Shown here piece by piece: positions 1-11,172 of a stretch of DNA of 64,000 bases. Position 1 is the first letter of the stretch, and every line of letters starts with the position of its first letter. The stretch covers positions 47,895,010-47,959,009 of the forward strand of contig NC_057925.1 of NCBI RefSeq assembly GCF_018873765.1, given 5' to 3'. This stretch comes from Telopea speciosissima. Taxonomy: Eukaryota > Streptophyta > Magnoliopsida > Proteales > Proteaceae. The translations under genes were made by a program, and so were the position numbers. Below the pieces are notes generated by a model, which did no database searches, was not told where the DNA came from, and worked only from the letters and a program-made list of their open reading frames with translations.

Positions 1-1927
1 ATTGATTCCTCTTAATTTGTTTGTATTAACTGGAACAAGCTGTTAAGGTTCTATGTGACTTTAACAGCTTTTCCTTGCTTCTTCCATTCTCATATTATCT
101 CATTCTCAATTTAAGGATGTTTATTGATCTCATTGATTGATCGAATTGGGTATACAAACATCTCAAGTAGATCAGTTTCTTAACTAGTATATTGTTTTGA
201 AGGAAGATGCTTTTTATGGATTTGAATATGAAGCTATTAGCAAGTCAGAAATCTGATTTGAGTTGGATTAAGTCCAGATTTGGTATGATTTCTATTTTAA
301 TTTTGGATTGATTTCATAAAAGAATCAATGAATAGATTTTTGGTCAAGATATTGAAATTCGTTGGTTGCATCGCAATGGTGGCATTGGTGGCAGCAATGG
401 TGGTGGCAGCGGTGGTGGCGGGGAGGTGATGGGGGCATGCTGGTGGCGAGACTATCAGGGGAAAAAGAAGGGTGATATTTTATTTTTATTATGAAACTAC
501 TGTTTTGCCCATCAAATTAACCATGTGCACTAATGAGAAAGATTGAAATCAATTTTAATTTCAAAATTGAAACTAACTCCTCTTCTATTTAAAATTTTTA
601 TTCTATTTGATTTCTATTTCATTGAAATAAGGTATAAAAATTAAATCAAACAATTTCTGAAATAGAAATCACCACATGAAATTGAAATTGAAATCATATC
701 AAATCATGCCTAAATAGGCTAAATGTAATTACTTTTCTTTATACATATAAATTAAGTTCTCATAAAGTTTTAAAAAACAAAACTAACAATTTGAAACCCC
801 CCCCCCCCCCAAAATAAACACTTAAACATAAGAGAAAATAGTATATTAGGTCATCTGTTAAATTTGATTACTTGATTCAACCGCATGGCCCATTATGTAT
901 ATGATTTTTCCTCTTAATTTTTCAACCATTTCTATAAACTCCATACCTTAAACTAAGGGTGTCTATTTTGGATTGGAACCAACCCACCCAATAGCTTATT
1001 GGTCCGATTTCGAATCTACTGCTTAAGTTATCGATCATGTTCTAAATCTTTCAGCTAAGTTATTGGTCTCCAAACGGTTCTATAACCGATAAACCAATTA
1101 GTAACTGTTGGAACTGGAACCGCTACAAATCCACATCCTAACCCTATATATTATATAATTCTTAAGAATTAAAGTTATGATAGCTATGGTCAAGCCCTTT
1201 ATTTTTTTGGTCTTTTAATTTTTACTGATACCATTTGTCCCATATATTATTTTACTAAAGATTTAATTGTTAATTTCAAGGTCTATTTGAGAATGCTAAC
1301 TTAAGATCAAATATATCTTAAATAATCTTAGTTTATGAGGGTGGTGGTGTTCCTACTTATTAATTGAATATAAAACAAGAGGTAATATGAACCGATTTCA
1401 TGATTTGATAAACAAATTGATCATGTGATTGGTATTAGTCTTATTATAATATTATTGAATAAATGTAATATGTGTTAGGGTTTTTTTTTTAAAATTCTGA
1501 ACTACTTAGAACTGATTAAGAACCGGACCACCCATTAACTAATAGCCCTAAAACTCAAGTTTGGAACAGTAGGCTTATTTTGTCCGGTTCTAGTACTACC
1601 TCTTAGAACCGGAACCATTATGGAATTTGACTAATAGTCCAAAACCGGTCCAATTGGCACACTTACCTTAAAGGTGGCATGGTGGAATTTCAAAGAAAAT
1701 ACTCAATTATTTGGATTCTTATATGAACCTTGGGAGAACTCAAACTCTGTAAACTGACGTATAAATTGAGGGAATCCAAGACCATATCAACACATATCAG
1801 ATCACTTCCATAATCATTGTGTGATCAACCTCCTACATGACTAATATGGGATCATAATAGAGTAAGAGAGATCGAAATCTATAATAAATTGTTATTTTAC
1901 TGTTTGAATGTTCTTAACAAGGTTAGA
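1..1927. other. Gene-free AT-rich stretch with diverged repeats
   Basis: No coding region is supportable here. The stretch holds a GGN-type simple repeat near 370-425, a poly-C tract near 797-811, a probable old foldback element between about 277 and 716 (ends sharing a GGYATGATTT-like motif in inverted orientation), and a diverged element of about 0.7 kb between about 957 and 1672 whose ends are weakly inverted. These calls are by eye and the element boundaries are loose. Confidence 0.4.
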
Positions 1928-1936
1928 TTCAATTAT

Positions 1937-2095
1937 GGGAAAAGTTTTCATAAACGGCCGTGTAAGCATGCACGGTCGTGTCCCCTCTCACAAAGAGTTG
2001 GAAAAGCCATAAACCCCCCACCCATTAATTAATGCCTTGAAACTCCCACCCTCTCCCATACACGACTTACACAGTTGTGTATGAAAACTTTCCCC
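1937..2095. mobile_element. Foldback MITE with 9-bp target duplication (MULE type)
   Basis: The two ends are near-perfect inverted repeats: GGGAAAAGTTTTCAT at the left and the complement ending CTTTCCCC at the right, each with an internal ACGGNNGTGTAAG motif. The 9-bp direct repeat TTCAATTAT flanks it at 1928-1936 and 2096-2104. A 9-bp target duplication is the hallmark of Mutator-like elements. At 159 bp it has no coding capacity. Related copies lie at 15828-16145. Confidence 0.8.
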
Positions 2096-2538
2096 TTCAA
2101 TTATTGTGATCTATATTAAGAATTTTCCTCTTTCTCTCTCTCATAAATATAAAGAAACTACAAAACCACATCATCATCCCATCTTTGGATGCTTCCTTAA
2201 CCTCTCTTCTTAATTAAGAATGTGTTTATAACCAAATAATGCTAAGAAGGGACATTAACGTTACAACTGCTTTGCTTTATCTTTGTGCCCCCACACACTT
2301 TCTTTAGTCTCAGAAGCCCCCACCTCACAGACAAGTGGGTTTTCCCTTTCAGAAAACTTTTGGACTTCTTCACGACCTTAGGCAACCCTTAAGAATATTC
2401 TTCAAATATTAAAAAATGAAAAATTAGAACCCATTGACAGCTACGTACTGCCTTCCCCGGTTCGCATTTTAATCACATGTTTCTCCTTTTCATTTCCCTT
2501 TTTGTAAAATTAGTTAGAATGTCTTGTTTCTCGTATTA

Positions 2539-2695
2539 GGCTCTCCTCCAGTCATGGTGGGAGCTGGAGGATCCAGCCAAGCAAAAATAGGAGTGTTTGG
2601 ATCATTTCACATGTAGCCCCCCTATGAAATGACCAAAAACCCTTTATTTTTGCTGGGTTGGATCCTCCAGCTCCCGCCATGGCTAGAGGAGAGCC
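2539..2695. mobile_element. Foldback MITE, GGCTCTCC family, copy 1
   Basis: Both ends carry an inverted repeat of about 38 bp (GGCTCTCCTCCAG at the left, CTAGAGGAGAGCC at the right), separated by an AT-rich centre. The inner part includes a 'ggatcatttca' motif shared with the half copy at 2703-2781 and the copy at 3005-3174. No transposase is present. Confidence 0.65.
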
Positions 2696-2702
2696 AAGTC
2701 TT

Positions 2703-2781
2703 GCCCGCCATGAAATGATCCAAACACCCCTGTTTTTATTGAGCTGGATCCTCTAACTCTCGTCATGGTTAGAGGAGAGCC
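2703..2781. repeat. Half copy of the GGCTCTCC foldback family
   Basis: This is a partial third arm of the neighbouring element. It repeats the ATGAAATGATCCAAACACC core and the right terminal repeat ending GAGAGCCG. It directly abuts copy 1, suggesting local rearrangement or insertion of one copy next to another. Confidence 0.5.
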
Positions 2782-3004
2782 GAATACTGTTTCTCATGCA
2801 TGCAAACAAACAATTGTAGAACGCTGTCCTCTGCACACACGCACACAGAGGAATACAACAAAAACAACTACAACCACTCAGCCAGCTCTGTTTAGAATCT
2901 TGACTTCATTTCTTGATATATGAAATTAGGGAGCTTGTAGAAGAGTCCGAGAAGTTAATGTGTGAAGGAAAATCTGGAGCTTTCGAAGTCTTTCGGTTCA
3001 ATCC

Positions 3005-3174
3005 GGCTCTCCTCCAACCGTGGCGGGAGCTGGAGGATCTAGCCCAGCTAAAACAGGGGTATTTGGGTCATTTCATAGGCGGGGCCCTCCCTATGAAATG
3101 ATCAACCCCCCCCCCCAATTTGGTTGGGCTGGATCCTCCATTCCTCTAGCTTTCGCCCCAACTGAAGGAAAGCC
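3005..3174. mobile_element. Foldback MITE, GGCTCTCC family, copy 2
   Basis: This second dispersed copy has the same left terminal repeat (GGCTCTCCTCCAACCGTGG) and a degenerate right arm ending GGAAAGCC. It contains a run of about 10 C near 3107-3117. It is more diverged than copy 1. Confidence 0.55.
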
Positions 3175-3187
3175 AGGTCCCTTGCAT

Positions 3188-3356
3188 TATCTGCTCCATT
3201 TCCCTGCCTGGTCCATTTCCCCAAGTCCCTCTAATAGCTTGGGACGGAAATGACCACCCTACCCCCTGTCCGAACACACTGCCCAAGTGAGGTCCACCCC
3301 CCCCCCCCATTAGAGGGACTTGGGGAAATAGACCAGACAGGAAATGGAGCAAATAA
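3188..3356. mobile_element. Foldback MITE with ~48-bp arms
   Basis: Arms of about 48 bp are inverted and nearly identical: TTATCTGCTCCATTTCC at the left, GGAAATGGAGCAAATAA at the right. They also share a CCCCAAGTCCCTCTAAT motif and its complement. The centre carries a poly-C run. It is a different family from the element immediately upstream. Confidence 0.65.
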
Positions 3357-5700
3357 TTTTCCCAGGTGGATTTCCGTTCTGTCTGATTGGAAGCCAACTC
3401 GTCTTCATCATCGATCAGACTTGTTGGGCAAGACTCATATGTTTGATAGTTCTTCTGGCCTCCAATCTGGTAATGTTTGGCAGTGTAAGTTTCTTATTTC
3501 TTCTCACAATACCTCTGATCATTAATACTTCAGTCTTTATAGTATTCTAGCTGATTAATGTTTCTTTGATGATTCTATCAGGCAGGCAGTCTCTTGTGTG
3601 GATAAACCACTGGTTATTAATTTTGATTCTATAGGCATGGGGCTTCCACCATTCACTTCTAGAGTAATAGTTCTTTTTAGAAAGAGATGGCCAATGTGTG
3701 TGTGACTCCTAAGATCAAAAACAGAGAAGAGGGAGAGTGAGTGTTGTTGAGCTCAAATATGAACTTTATACCAAATTATAAGGAAAAACATCTGGTACAG
3801 ATCTTCCCTCGTGATGCAAGGCATTTCAATCACAAAACTTAAACACAATAATGGAAGTGTTTTATTACCTACAAGCTCACAAGTGCAAGTTCTCCTTAAA
3901 CTCTTAGCTCTTAGCTCTTTCACAAGCTTTTGCGCACCAAGGAAGACTCACTATGCTCTCATTTTTGAGGAGGGAGGGGGTTTGGTTTTGCTTTCATACA
4001 TGCAGTCGGGGTTTGTCAGGAATCTTACCGACTTGCACTACATTTTGTCCGACATTGAATGTGGTTTTTCCGACAACGAGTAATGTTGGCATCGACGATC
4101 TTTCATTGTGTGTCACCAAAAAGCTTTAAACTCCGGTAACGACTTAGTTTTGTGTGTCTTCTTTCTTTGAGAGATATATCTTTTGGGCTTATTTAGACAG
4201 GTGTTTCCAAACTAAGGATATGAAAAAAAAGGCTTGGAATGATTATATTAAAATGTAAAGGAAAGGGGAATAACTAGGTCCCTTTCTTATGAGACATTGT
4301 ACTCCACTCTTCAACATTAGATATGGATTTTGACCAATAGAATTAAGCTTGAGTGTTGAGGTTCAGACTCCTAAAGTCAGAGAGTATCTCATCTTGAATC
4401 AAATTGCTGTAAACTTAAATGGCCTCTAAATTTTTTTGCATCACTATGTAAAACTAGTTACTTGGTTAAGGTCATGTACACATGCAGGCTATTGTGCTAA
4501 ATAAAACATTTGAAAGGAGAGGTTGGGATGGCATGGCTGTACCCTAGCATGGGTATGCTCTGATGTTGCATCTGAGTGGAGGTGAAAAACATAAAATAAA
4601 CAAAAAAGGACCTAGTTTCCTCCACCCATGGTGAATGGGATTTCATTCATCAAGGTATGGGAGAAGGTATCGGAAAGATATTTTTGGAATATTACCAAAA
4701 CCCTAGAATGGTGAGTGAACCGTTCTCTATGGGTAGAGGGAAAACCTGCTATTTCATCTAACATGATCTTCTAGGTGAAACACCCAACTCTAATTTATAA
4801 TACTGTCTTAGACTCTTCACATTTTAAGATGGAAATAGGTTCTTAGTCAATGTGTTTATGAGGAAAATGTGGGACTTGTATCCTAGTGTTGGTATTTTAT
4901 TTTATTTTATTTTTTCATAATTTTATACAAGTAGAAACCTCAGTAATGAGGAAAGAGTTATTAATTAGATGGGGAGGCTCAACTAGTATATGAATTCATC
5001 ATGTAAGGTCCCAGAGTTAAGACGATGTGGAATTATTCCGAACAATAGTTTTTTTTTTTTTTTTTTTTGGCTAGGTTGATTATATTGGGTCTTCAACATT
5101 AATCAGTCTTTTTAATGGCAAACCTTAGTTAAATGTTGTTTGCATAGATTTGTGGTTTGTGAAAGGACCAATGGACCCATTGCTTTTATGGATTCTGTGA
5201 TACTGGATTCTGTTGTTGCTTGGTTCTGGTCATTGTAACAATCCATTGACCAAAGAGCATACAGAGAAAGATAGAAAGGCCATCGTGTTGAAATAGCAGT
5301 CATGGGAGTATATTCTTTTCAATATGAAATTTGTTGCTTCTTTGTGAAATCTTGAAAAACGATTTCGTGTATTTTGTTTTCGAGAGAGGGTTTCACTGCA
5401 CCAGTGTAAGGAGGAATCTTCACGTCACACCAATGGTAATATAGAGATTGGTATCATCCAAATATGTTGGAACAAGAGAGAGTGTGTGTGTGTGTGTGTC
5501 AATGTGGGCCCTACATCTAATTATGTGAGAGGACACATACTGGAATCTGCACTCTGTTGTCATGCGCTTATTTTCCCTTCTTTCAATGTGGTAAATTGAA
5601 GTTCTATCAAAAAAATATGGTAAATTGAAGAAGAGATCTGGGATGTCATTAAGTTTGAATAACTTGATGATTTTCTAACGGTGTTAAATGAGATTTGTAA
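3357..5700. other. Gene-free stretch
   Basis: No open frame here has recognisable protein similarity. I see only simple sequence, such as a (GT)n run near 5475-5498 and T-rich tracts near 5049-5068. Short open frames in it look like chance frames. Confidence 0.4.
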
Positions 5701-5704
5701 TTAG

Positions 5705-5880
5705 TTTTTGAGAGAGGGTTCTCTGAACAAACAGCATAAGAGGAGCACACCATTGAGGTATGATAAAACAGTACCATACATAGAAGGATAGCAATGTCAT
5801 TTCATATGAGGACGAGAGAGATAGACACAAAGGTGCTAATGTACTTTGCCTTAGCAGCTCAAAGAATATTTTCCGTTATT
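5705..5880. mobile_element. MITE, GAGAGAGGGTTCTCTG family, copy 1
   Basis: It begins with GAGAGAGGGTTCTCTGAAC and contains CACAAAGGTGCTAA. The same ordered motifs recur in opposite orientation at about 23505-23672 and in diverged form at about 23875-24085, so this is a dispersed non-coding repeat of about 170-200 bp. Confidence 0.55.
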
Positions 5881-5960
5881 ATTTTGAAAGAGAAAAAGAA
5901 AGGCACATAACAACTAATATACACCATCTCACATCTCTCACTTCTGTTCAATTAAATGTT

Positions 5961-6400
5961 GTGGGATCCATTTCAAAAGGTTATGATCGAATTATAATTG
6001 AATCGGATAACAAGAGTATAATCTCATACTTGCAAAGAGGACTGCATTCTTCACCACTCTCTTTGCATATTATTTTGGAGGATGCCATACATCTATACTC
6101 TTGTTTTGAAAATTGTATTTTCTGTTTGGAAAAAAGATCTCTGTCCGGGAGTGTGGCCTACGCCAGCACTATTTTGGGTAGAATTTAATTTCTTCTTGAT
6201 TTCACATTCATGAACTCATCTTCCCCAAACCCTAAACGATTTGGGGAAGATGTGTTGCAAGTGTTTTTTTTTTTTTTCAAGTAAGGTCATTTTGGTCATT
6301 TTATCCTATCCATAGACAAGGGAGATGAACGGTTGTGCTGACTCCCTAGCAAGGAAGGCCCTATCGATAACGTGCACGATGATGTTGCCTATTCCGATCC
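5961..6400 (+). pseudogene. LINE-type RNase H-like domain relic, interrupted
   Basis: An open segment reads through GYDRIIIESDNKSIISYLQ, the pattern of the plant RNase H-like (RVT_3) domain found at the ends of non-LTR retrotransposons and in derived genes. The D in IESDN is an expected active-site position. The frame breaks at about 6169, where a ~150-bp transposon fragment begins. Past it, near 6322-6370, the residues NGCADSLARKAL match the expected C-terminal motif (N..AD.LAR.A). The gene is therefore a disrupted fragment. An origin from a host RNase H-like gene rather than a LINE cannot be excluded. Confidence 0.65.
6170..6322. mobile_element. Partial copy of the 6667-8209 element's arm
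   Basis: From ACTATTTTGGGTAGAATTT onward this segment matches 7876-8030 closely, including the internal palindrome around AAACGATTTGGGGAA and the poly-T run. It interrupts the RNase H relic. It ends at CCTATCCA, inside the homologous arm, so it is only a part of the family's terminal repeat. Confidence 0.65.
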
Positions 6401-6439
6401 ATGGTTATTGAATTTATGTGTCCTACATCCACGAGCTTT

Positions 6440-8345
6440 ATCTAAAGGATAAATTACACGTCACCCCCTGATTTTCAAGTAAAACTCAGATCACCCCCTG
6501 ATTTTGAAAAAACTCAAATCACCCCCTCTATAGTAACGGTAGTAGTCTGTTGTTAGTTATTGGTGTGAAAGGATTATTTTACCCTTTACTAAAACATTAA
6601 AATTAAATTTACAATGCTACCTTTCCTTTATCTTCAACATTGGTCAAGAGTAGTTAAGGGATTAAAATTTAAGGTTATTTCCAAATGTCTCTTGAAAATA
6701 GTCAAATTTACAGTTGCCTCCCTGAATTTTCACTAATTCCATGTGCACCCATGCTTTCCAAACTAAGTTCCACTATAGTCCCTGCCATTAGACAGAGACT
6801 TGATGTTATAACGGATCCCAGTTTTTGAACTTTGATGGACCATTCTGCCCCTGAATAGGATAAAATGACTAAAATGACTTTACCCCAAAAAAAAAACTTG
6901 CAACTCATCTTCCCCAAATCGTTTAGGGTTTGGGGAAGATGAGTTTTTGAAACACTGCAAGAGAAAGAAATTCCATACCGCCATCAAAAGATTACATGTG
7001 TATCCTGGGAAACTGATTTCTGGATTTTACGATTTTCTTCCAATTACATCAAAAGATTAAAAAAAATGAAATTAAGAGAAACAAAATCTATATCTATCAT
7101 ACAGAACACAAGAGTGTTGAGAGAAAAAATGCTGTCACCATTGTCGCCATCACTCCTATTGTTACTATTCCAATCACCTCCTTTTCCTTAATTTCCCATC
7201 ATTTCTAGACAAAACTCAATAAGAATTCTCATCTAAACTATCAAATTAACGCTAAACGGGAACGAAGCCATTATAGGACTTTAATGAATATTTAATCAGT
7301 CATTCTTCCATCGCTTCCTCGAAATCCAGAGGTGTTAAAAAAGAGAACAGTTTGAATAATACCTCCCTCCACCGCTCTTCTTGTCAAATTTCACTCAAAT
7401 AAAAACCATAGCAATCAACAACAACCCATTTTCTAACAAATAAATGATACTAAAAGAAATTCTTAATAAACCCTTCATCCATCTCCAACCCCATCAATTA
7501 CTACAAAACAGAAATTGCAAACCCTTTTTTTCTGATGAAAGATATTGCATACCTCTTTGAAGCTGCAAGTTCTGTTTTACTCTCAGCGCTCAGTAGAGAA
7601 TAGAGAGATGGTGATGGCGGAGTTCGGCTGGATTGTGAAGTTAAAACACCTGATTAACAAGAGGGCTGGGCGTGCGCCACAACCTGCCGAGGGGGTGGGT
7701 CGTTGCAGCAGGCTGTGGGGTGGGGGTGGGTGTTTGGAGAGACGAGGGGGGTGGGGTTGTGGAGGCGGAGGCGGACGAGGAAGCGGAAGCGGCGGCGGTG
7801 TTACGAAGAAAACAAGAGGGCGGATGCAGGGCTGGTAGAGTGTTAGGGGATAAAAATGTAAAAAGACGTAGGAGATCACTATTTTGGGTAGAATTTAATT
7901 TCTTCTTGATTTCAGATTCAAGAACTCATTTTCCCCAAACCTTAAACGATTTGGGGAAAATGATTTGCAAGTTTGTTTTTTTTTTTTCAAGTAAGGTCAT
8001 TTTCGTCATTTTACCCTATCCAGGGGCAGAATGATCTATTGAAGTTCAAAAATTAAGATCCGTTATAACATAACGTCTCTGTCTGACGACAGAGACTATA
8101 GTGGTACTTAATTTGAAAAGCAGGGGTGCACATGAAATTAGTGAAAATTTAAGGGAGCAATTATAAATTTGGCCATTTTGAAAAAGACAATTGAAAATAA
8201 CCCTTAAATTTATTTAATTAGGTGATATCATCACTTAACAATATAAAACTAACCGATAGAGACTAATTTATCATATTGGGGTCTAAATCAGGAGATGATC
8301 TAAGTTTTGTTTGAAAACCAAGATGCCTGTAATTTACCCTTTAAA
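6440..8345. mobile_element. Older foldback element hosting a nested MULE-like element
   Basis: The left flank (TAAAGGATAAATTAC near 6448, then repeated CACCCCCTGATTTT) and the right flank (GTAATTTACCCTTTAAAT near 8329) are inverted versions of one another over more than 100 bp, with divergence. The MULE-like element at 6667-8209 sits between these arms. This implies the foldback element was present first and was split. Confidence 0.55.
6667..8209. mobile_element. MULE-like element with ~290-bp terminal inverted repeats
   Basis: The left arm (about 6667-6960) and right arm (about 7915-8209) are inverted copies sharing, in order, TTTCACTAATT, ATGTGCACCC, CCACTATAGTC, GTTATAACGGATC, CATTCTGCCCCTG and a palindrome around AAATCGTTTAGGGTTTGGGG. 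Long arms of this kind are typical of Mutator-like elements. The ~0.95-kb interior has no transposase. It has a GC-rich block at about 7600-7830 (G-rich on +, proline-rich frames on -) unlike the AT-rich arms, so it could be captured host DNA. Its source is not recognised. The flanks are AT-rich and no clean 9-bp duplication could be read. Confidence 0.65.
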
Positions 8346-8582
8346 TAAAGTGCATTTACCAAAAAAAAATGTTGTGGGACCCTAATAGGACGATTTGTGG
8401 CTCATTGAAAGTGACTTCTCTCCAAATGCATAAATGATTACAATACAAGTGGGCAGCATGCTCATCTCTCTTTCCTTGTTTTTTTTTAATGAAAAATGTT
8501 AGTAATAATATTTCCACCCTATATTTTAAGTGGATAGATCCTATTCGTTATTAGCCTGGTATTTTTATTATATATATAAATA

Positions 8583-8894
8583 GGAAAAGAACGCTACCTA
8601 GTCGCATAGCCCGGGTGGCTCTTGCACTTAGACAAAGAAGCACAAAAAAGTACTACCCTATCCTCATGGAAAGGCAAAAATCCTGACCAAGGCAATGTTT
8701 GTACGTGCAATTCCATTGGTCAGCACACGCTACTTGATCGTGTAGCCCCTGCACCAATGTGGAGGCCAATGCGAGTACTCGTAGGGGCATCAATACGGAT
8801 GTGATTTTTTATTTTAAGAGAAGCTAAACAATAATTTCACAGGCTATTGTGTCTAGTTACAAGAACCATGCGACCAAACAGCGTTCTTTTTCCC
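8583..8894. mobile_element. MITE, GGGAAAAAGAACGCTACC family
   Basis: The left end GGAAAAGAACGCTACCTAG is inverted at the right end as CAGCGTTCTTTTTCCC. The flanks ATATAAATA and ATATAAGAG resemble an eroded 9-bp target duplication. The family recurs at 24421-24575, 57308-57507 and 58273-58461. It has no coding capacity. Confidence 0.6.
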
Positions 8895-9149
8895 ATATAA
8901 GAGAATTAGCTGTCTACATTATTAAGCAGGCTCCTCTGTAAAGCAGAATAGGGAATTTCTATATTATTTTCCTCAAAAAAAATTGGAGGCTTCCTCCAAT
9001 ACTTTTGGGTTGAGCTAAGAAAGTACCTTTTAATATCAAAAGCTCAAGCTAACTACACTTGTTAATCCAATCCATCAGTCTTTTTTTTTAATGGAAAATT
9101 TTCTATCAGTCTCCTCACCTTACACTCTATTCAATCAAACTTCTTTGTC

Positions 9150-9285
9150 AGATGGTTCACCTATGAGAGTCCGGATACTCTCCAATAACATTTAATCACC
9201 AAAGTCGGTCTGACTGAGATCGACTCCGATTGTTAAATGTCATTGTAGAGGATCTGAATTTCACCTCGGATTCTCCAAAAAAAGT
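9150..9285. repeat. Imperfect foldback repeat
   Basis: The segment TCCAATAACATTTAATCAC near 9210 is inverted around 9232-9260 (TTGTTAAATGTCATTGTAG). It is probably a small MITE. Boundaries and target duplication were not resolved. Confidence 0.35.
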
Positions 9286-9393
9286 GAACTCTCATCTCCT
9301 CTTTTCATCTGTTATTTTGAAAAATGACCAAATTATCCCTCTCATTTTAACTTATTAACCAGTTCTCACCATTTCTAAGCTATATTTTTTTTA

Positions 9394-11163
9394 GGGGGAA
9401 TTTCCTAAATCTACTAGATTAAAAAAAGATTTACAAAACCAGTAACAATAAATTATGTTTTATATTCATAAGTTACTTGATTTAAAAAAATTTACCAAAT
9501 CCCTACATGAGTAAAAAAAAATTAAATGAATAACCCAAAATGCCCCAACATACTTCTCTCTCCTTCTTTTTCTTCTCTCGACGGAACCAACCACTCCCTT
9601 AATCCAAATGGAGCACATCCCCATCAATCTCCATATGTCAGGTTCATTCGATGGAAATATGAAATTGAACGAAAGTGCCTCACCAAGCAACATTGAGGCA
9701 TAACCTTGAATTTCAAAAACAGTGTACAAAGCAGTCCCAAGTACTGTAGGATTCTTTGATGCGGTGGAAGCCCTAGGCGCAAAAGTTGCAGCAGTCTTTT
9801 GAACAACCTGATATATAACACAAATTCACAAAGATACAACTTGAAAGAAAATGAATTTCTCACAAGACCCAAGTTCAAATCAAGAAATTCTTAAATCCAT
9901 AAACAAAAAACAGAAGGATTGGCATATGGGCAAAGTAAGAATTTAAATTTGAACAGAATTAAATTACCCCTAAAGCATTCACAATTCACATAGCCAGTGA
10001 AACTTAAAGCTATCCTTGGATATTGAGAATAATAACTTTCAATGTACAAAGAACTACTTCCAATGTTAAATAGAATGTGGGTAATTGAGATTGGATGACA
10101 AAATGTTGCTTTTGGTATGATGCTTTGGGACTATATTTCGTACTCCTCCGAACACACACAGATACACCCGGGATGGTGGGTGATAATAAAAGATAACGAT
10201 TAACCATAAATCATATGAATTGGGTAATGGGTATTTCCCGAAAACGATTTACGGTTCAGGTTCTAACGAAACAACAACCGATTTCAGGAAATAAAGCTTA
10301 CATTTTTTATGTCTTTATCGATTGCCGGAGTAGCAGATGAAGTAGTAGTCGAGGTGGACTCAATACTACTTCTTTTGCTTGGATCTTGGACTCCTCCGCA
10401 TTCTTCAACCGTCTCAAGGCCATCTGACGTTGCCCCGATTTTGAGTTTTCTTCTGTAACACTTTATAGCGCCGAACTCTTTTATCGGAAAGATGGCGGGA
10501 ATTTTGGTTGAGACTAACGCGTACATTTTCAATCTAGTTTTTCCTTTCTTAAAATCCTTTAGAAATGATTTGCCATTGGAAGCCAGTGTCGGCGAGGCGG
10601 CCACACGTCCACAGACAGAGTCACATAGAGAGAAGCTGGGAGGAGATGATAAAAGTGAGGTCGGATATAAGGAGATTTTTTGTTGAATTATTTGAAATTA
10701 TAAATGATACATTACTCTAGTTAAATCTCACTACTGTTGCATCTTTCCAACCTGCCTTGTCTTGTGATTGTGTTGAACCAGTCCTAGTCGAAGCCTCTCC
10801 ATTTCTATCTATAAATGCTATTCCAGGTTTAAATCAACCCATTAGGTCCAGGCGATCCCATTGATTGATTTACAGACCATTCCGATTAGAAATTAAAGGG
10901 CTGCTATTGAAAGGAGAAGGATGGGGCGGGATTGCAGCTTGCAGGGGAAGGGGATCAAGAGAGTGGTTGGTTCCGTCGGAAGAAGAAGAAGAAGGAGAGA
11001 GAAGGATGTTGGGACATTTTGGGTTATTCATTCAACTTTTTTTACTCATGTAGGGGTTTGGTAAATCTTTTTAAATCAAGTAACTTATGAATGTAAAACA
11101 TAATTTACTGCTACTGATTTTGTAAAAAAAATTTTAATCTAGTAGATCTAGGAAATTCTCCCC
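9394..11163. mobile_element. Pack-MULE-like element with ~205-bp terminal inverted repeats
   Basis: The left arm (9394-9600) and right arm (10959-11163) are inverted copies over about 205 bp with roughly 90% identity by eye. Ends are GGGGGAATTTCC and its near complement. Flanking 9-mers (9385-9393 and 11164-11172, T-rich, 8 of 9 matching) fit the 9-bp duplication of Mutator-like elements but are low in complexity. There is no transposase. The interior carries gene-derived exons on the minus strand (see 9600-10604). Structurally it is a non-autonomous MULE that has captured host sequence. Confidence 0.8.
9600..10604 (-). pseudogene. Captured gene fragment inside Pack-MULE, RPH1-like plastid protein
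   Basis: Two exons can be read on the minus strand. Exon 1 (10604-10302) starts at an ATG and encodes 101 residues, basic and Ser/Thr-rich as in a transit peptide, and ends in frame at a GTAAGC donor. A 494-bp intron follows (10301-9808) with an ATATCAG acceptor. Exon 2 (9807 to about 9600) continues in phase with QKTAATFAPRAST and YTVFEIQGYASMLLGEALS. This resembles the plastid membrane protein family RPH1 (RESISTANCE TO PHYTOPHTHORA 1) as I know it. The reading frame then enters the transposon arm and stays open to about 9466, giving a possible chimeric protein of about 214 residues. The C-terminal part of the family protein is missing. Expression is unknown, and it may simply be a transposon-borne pseudogene. 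Confidence 0.6.
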
Positions 11164-11172
11164 TTTTTTTAA

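Noticed and set aside
3590..4083. A possible small gene near 3811-4083
   Set aside because: No domain, no convincing splice structure and simple amino-acid composition. Likely a chance frame.
7545..8034. Gly-rich (+) and Pro-rich (-) open frames
   Set aside because: They arise from a G-rich block inside the MULE-like element and run into its arm. No recognisable protein family, so kept only as a possible captured segment.
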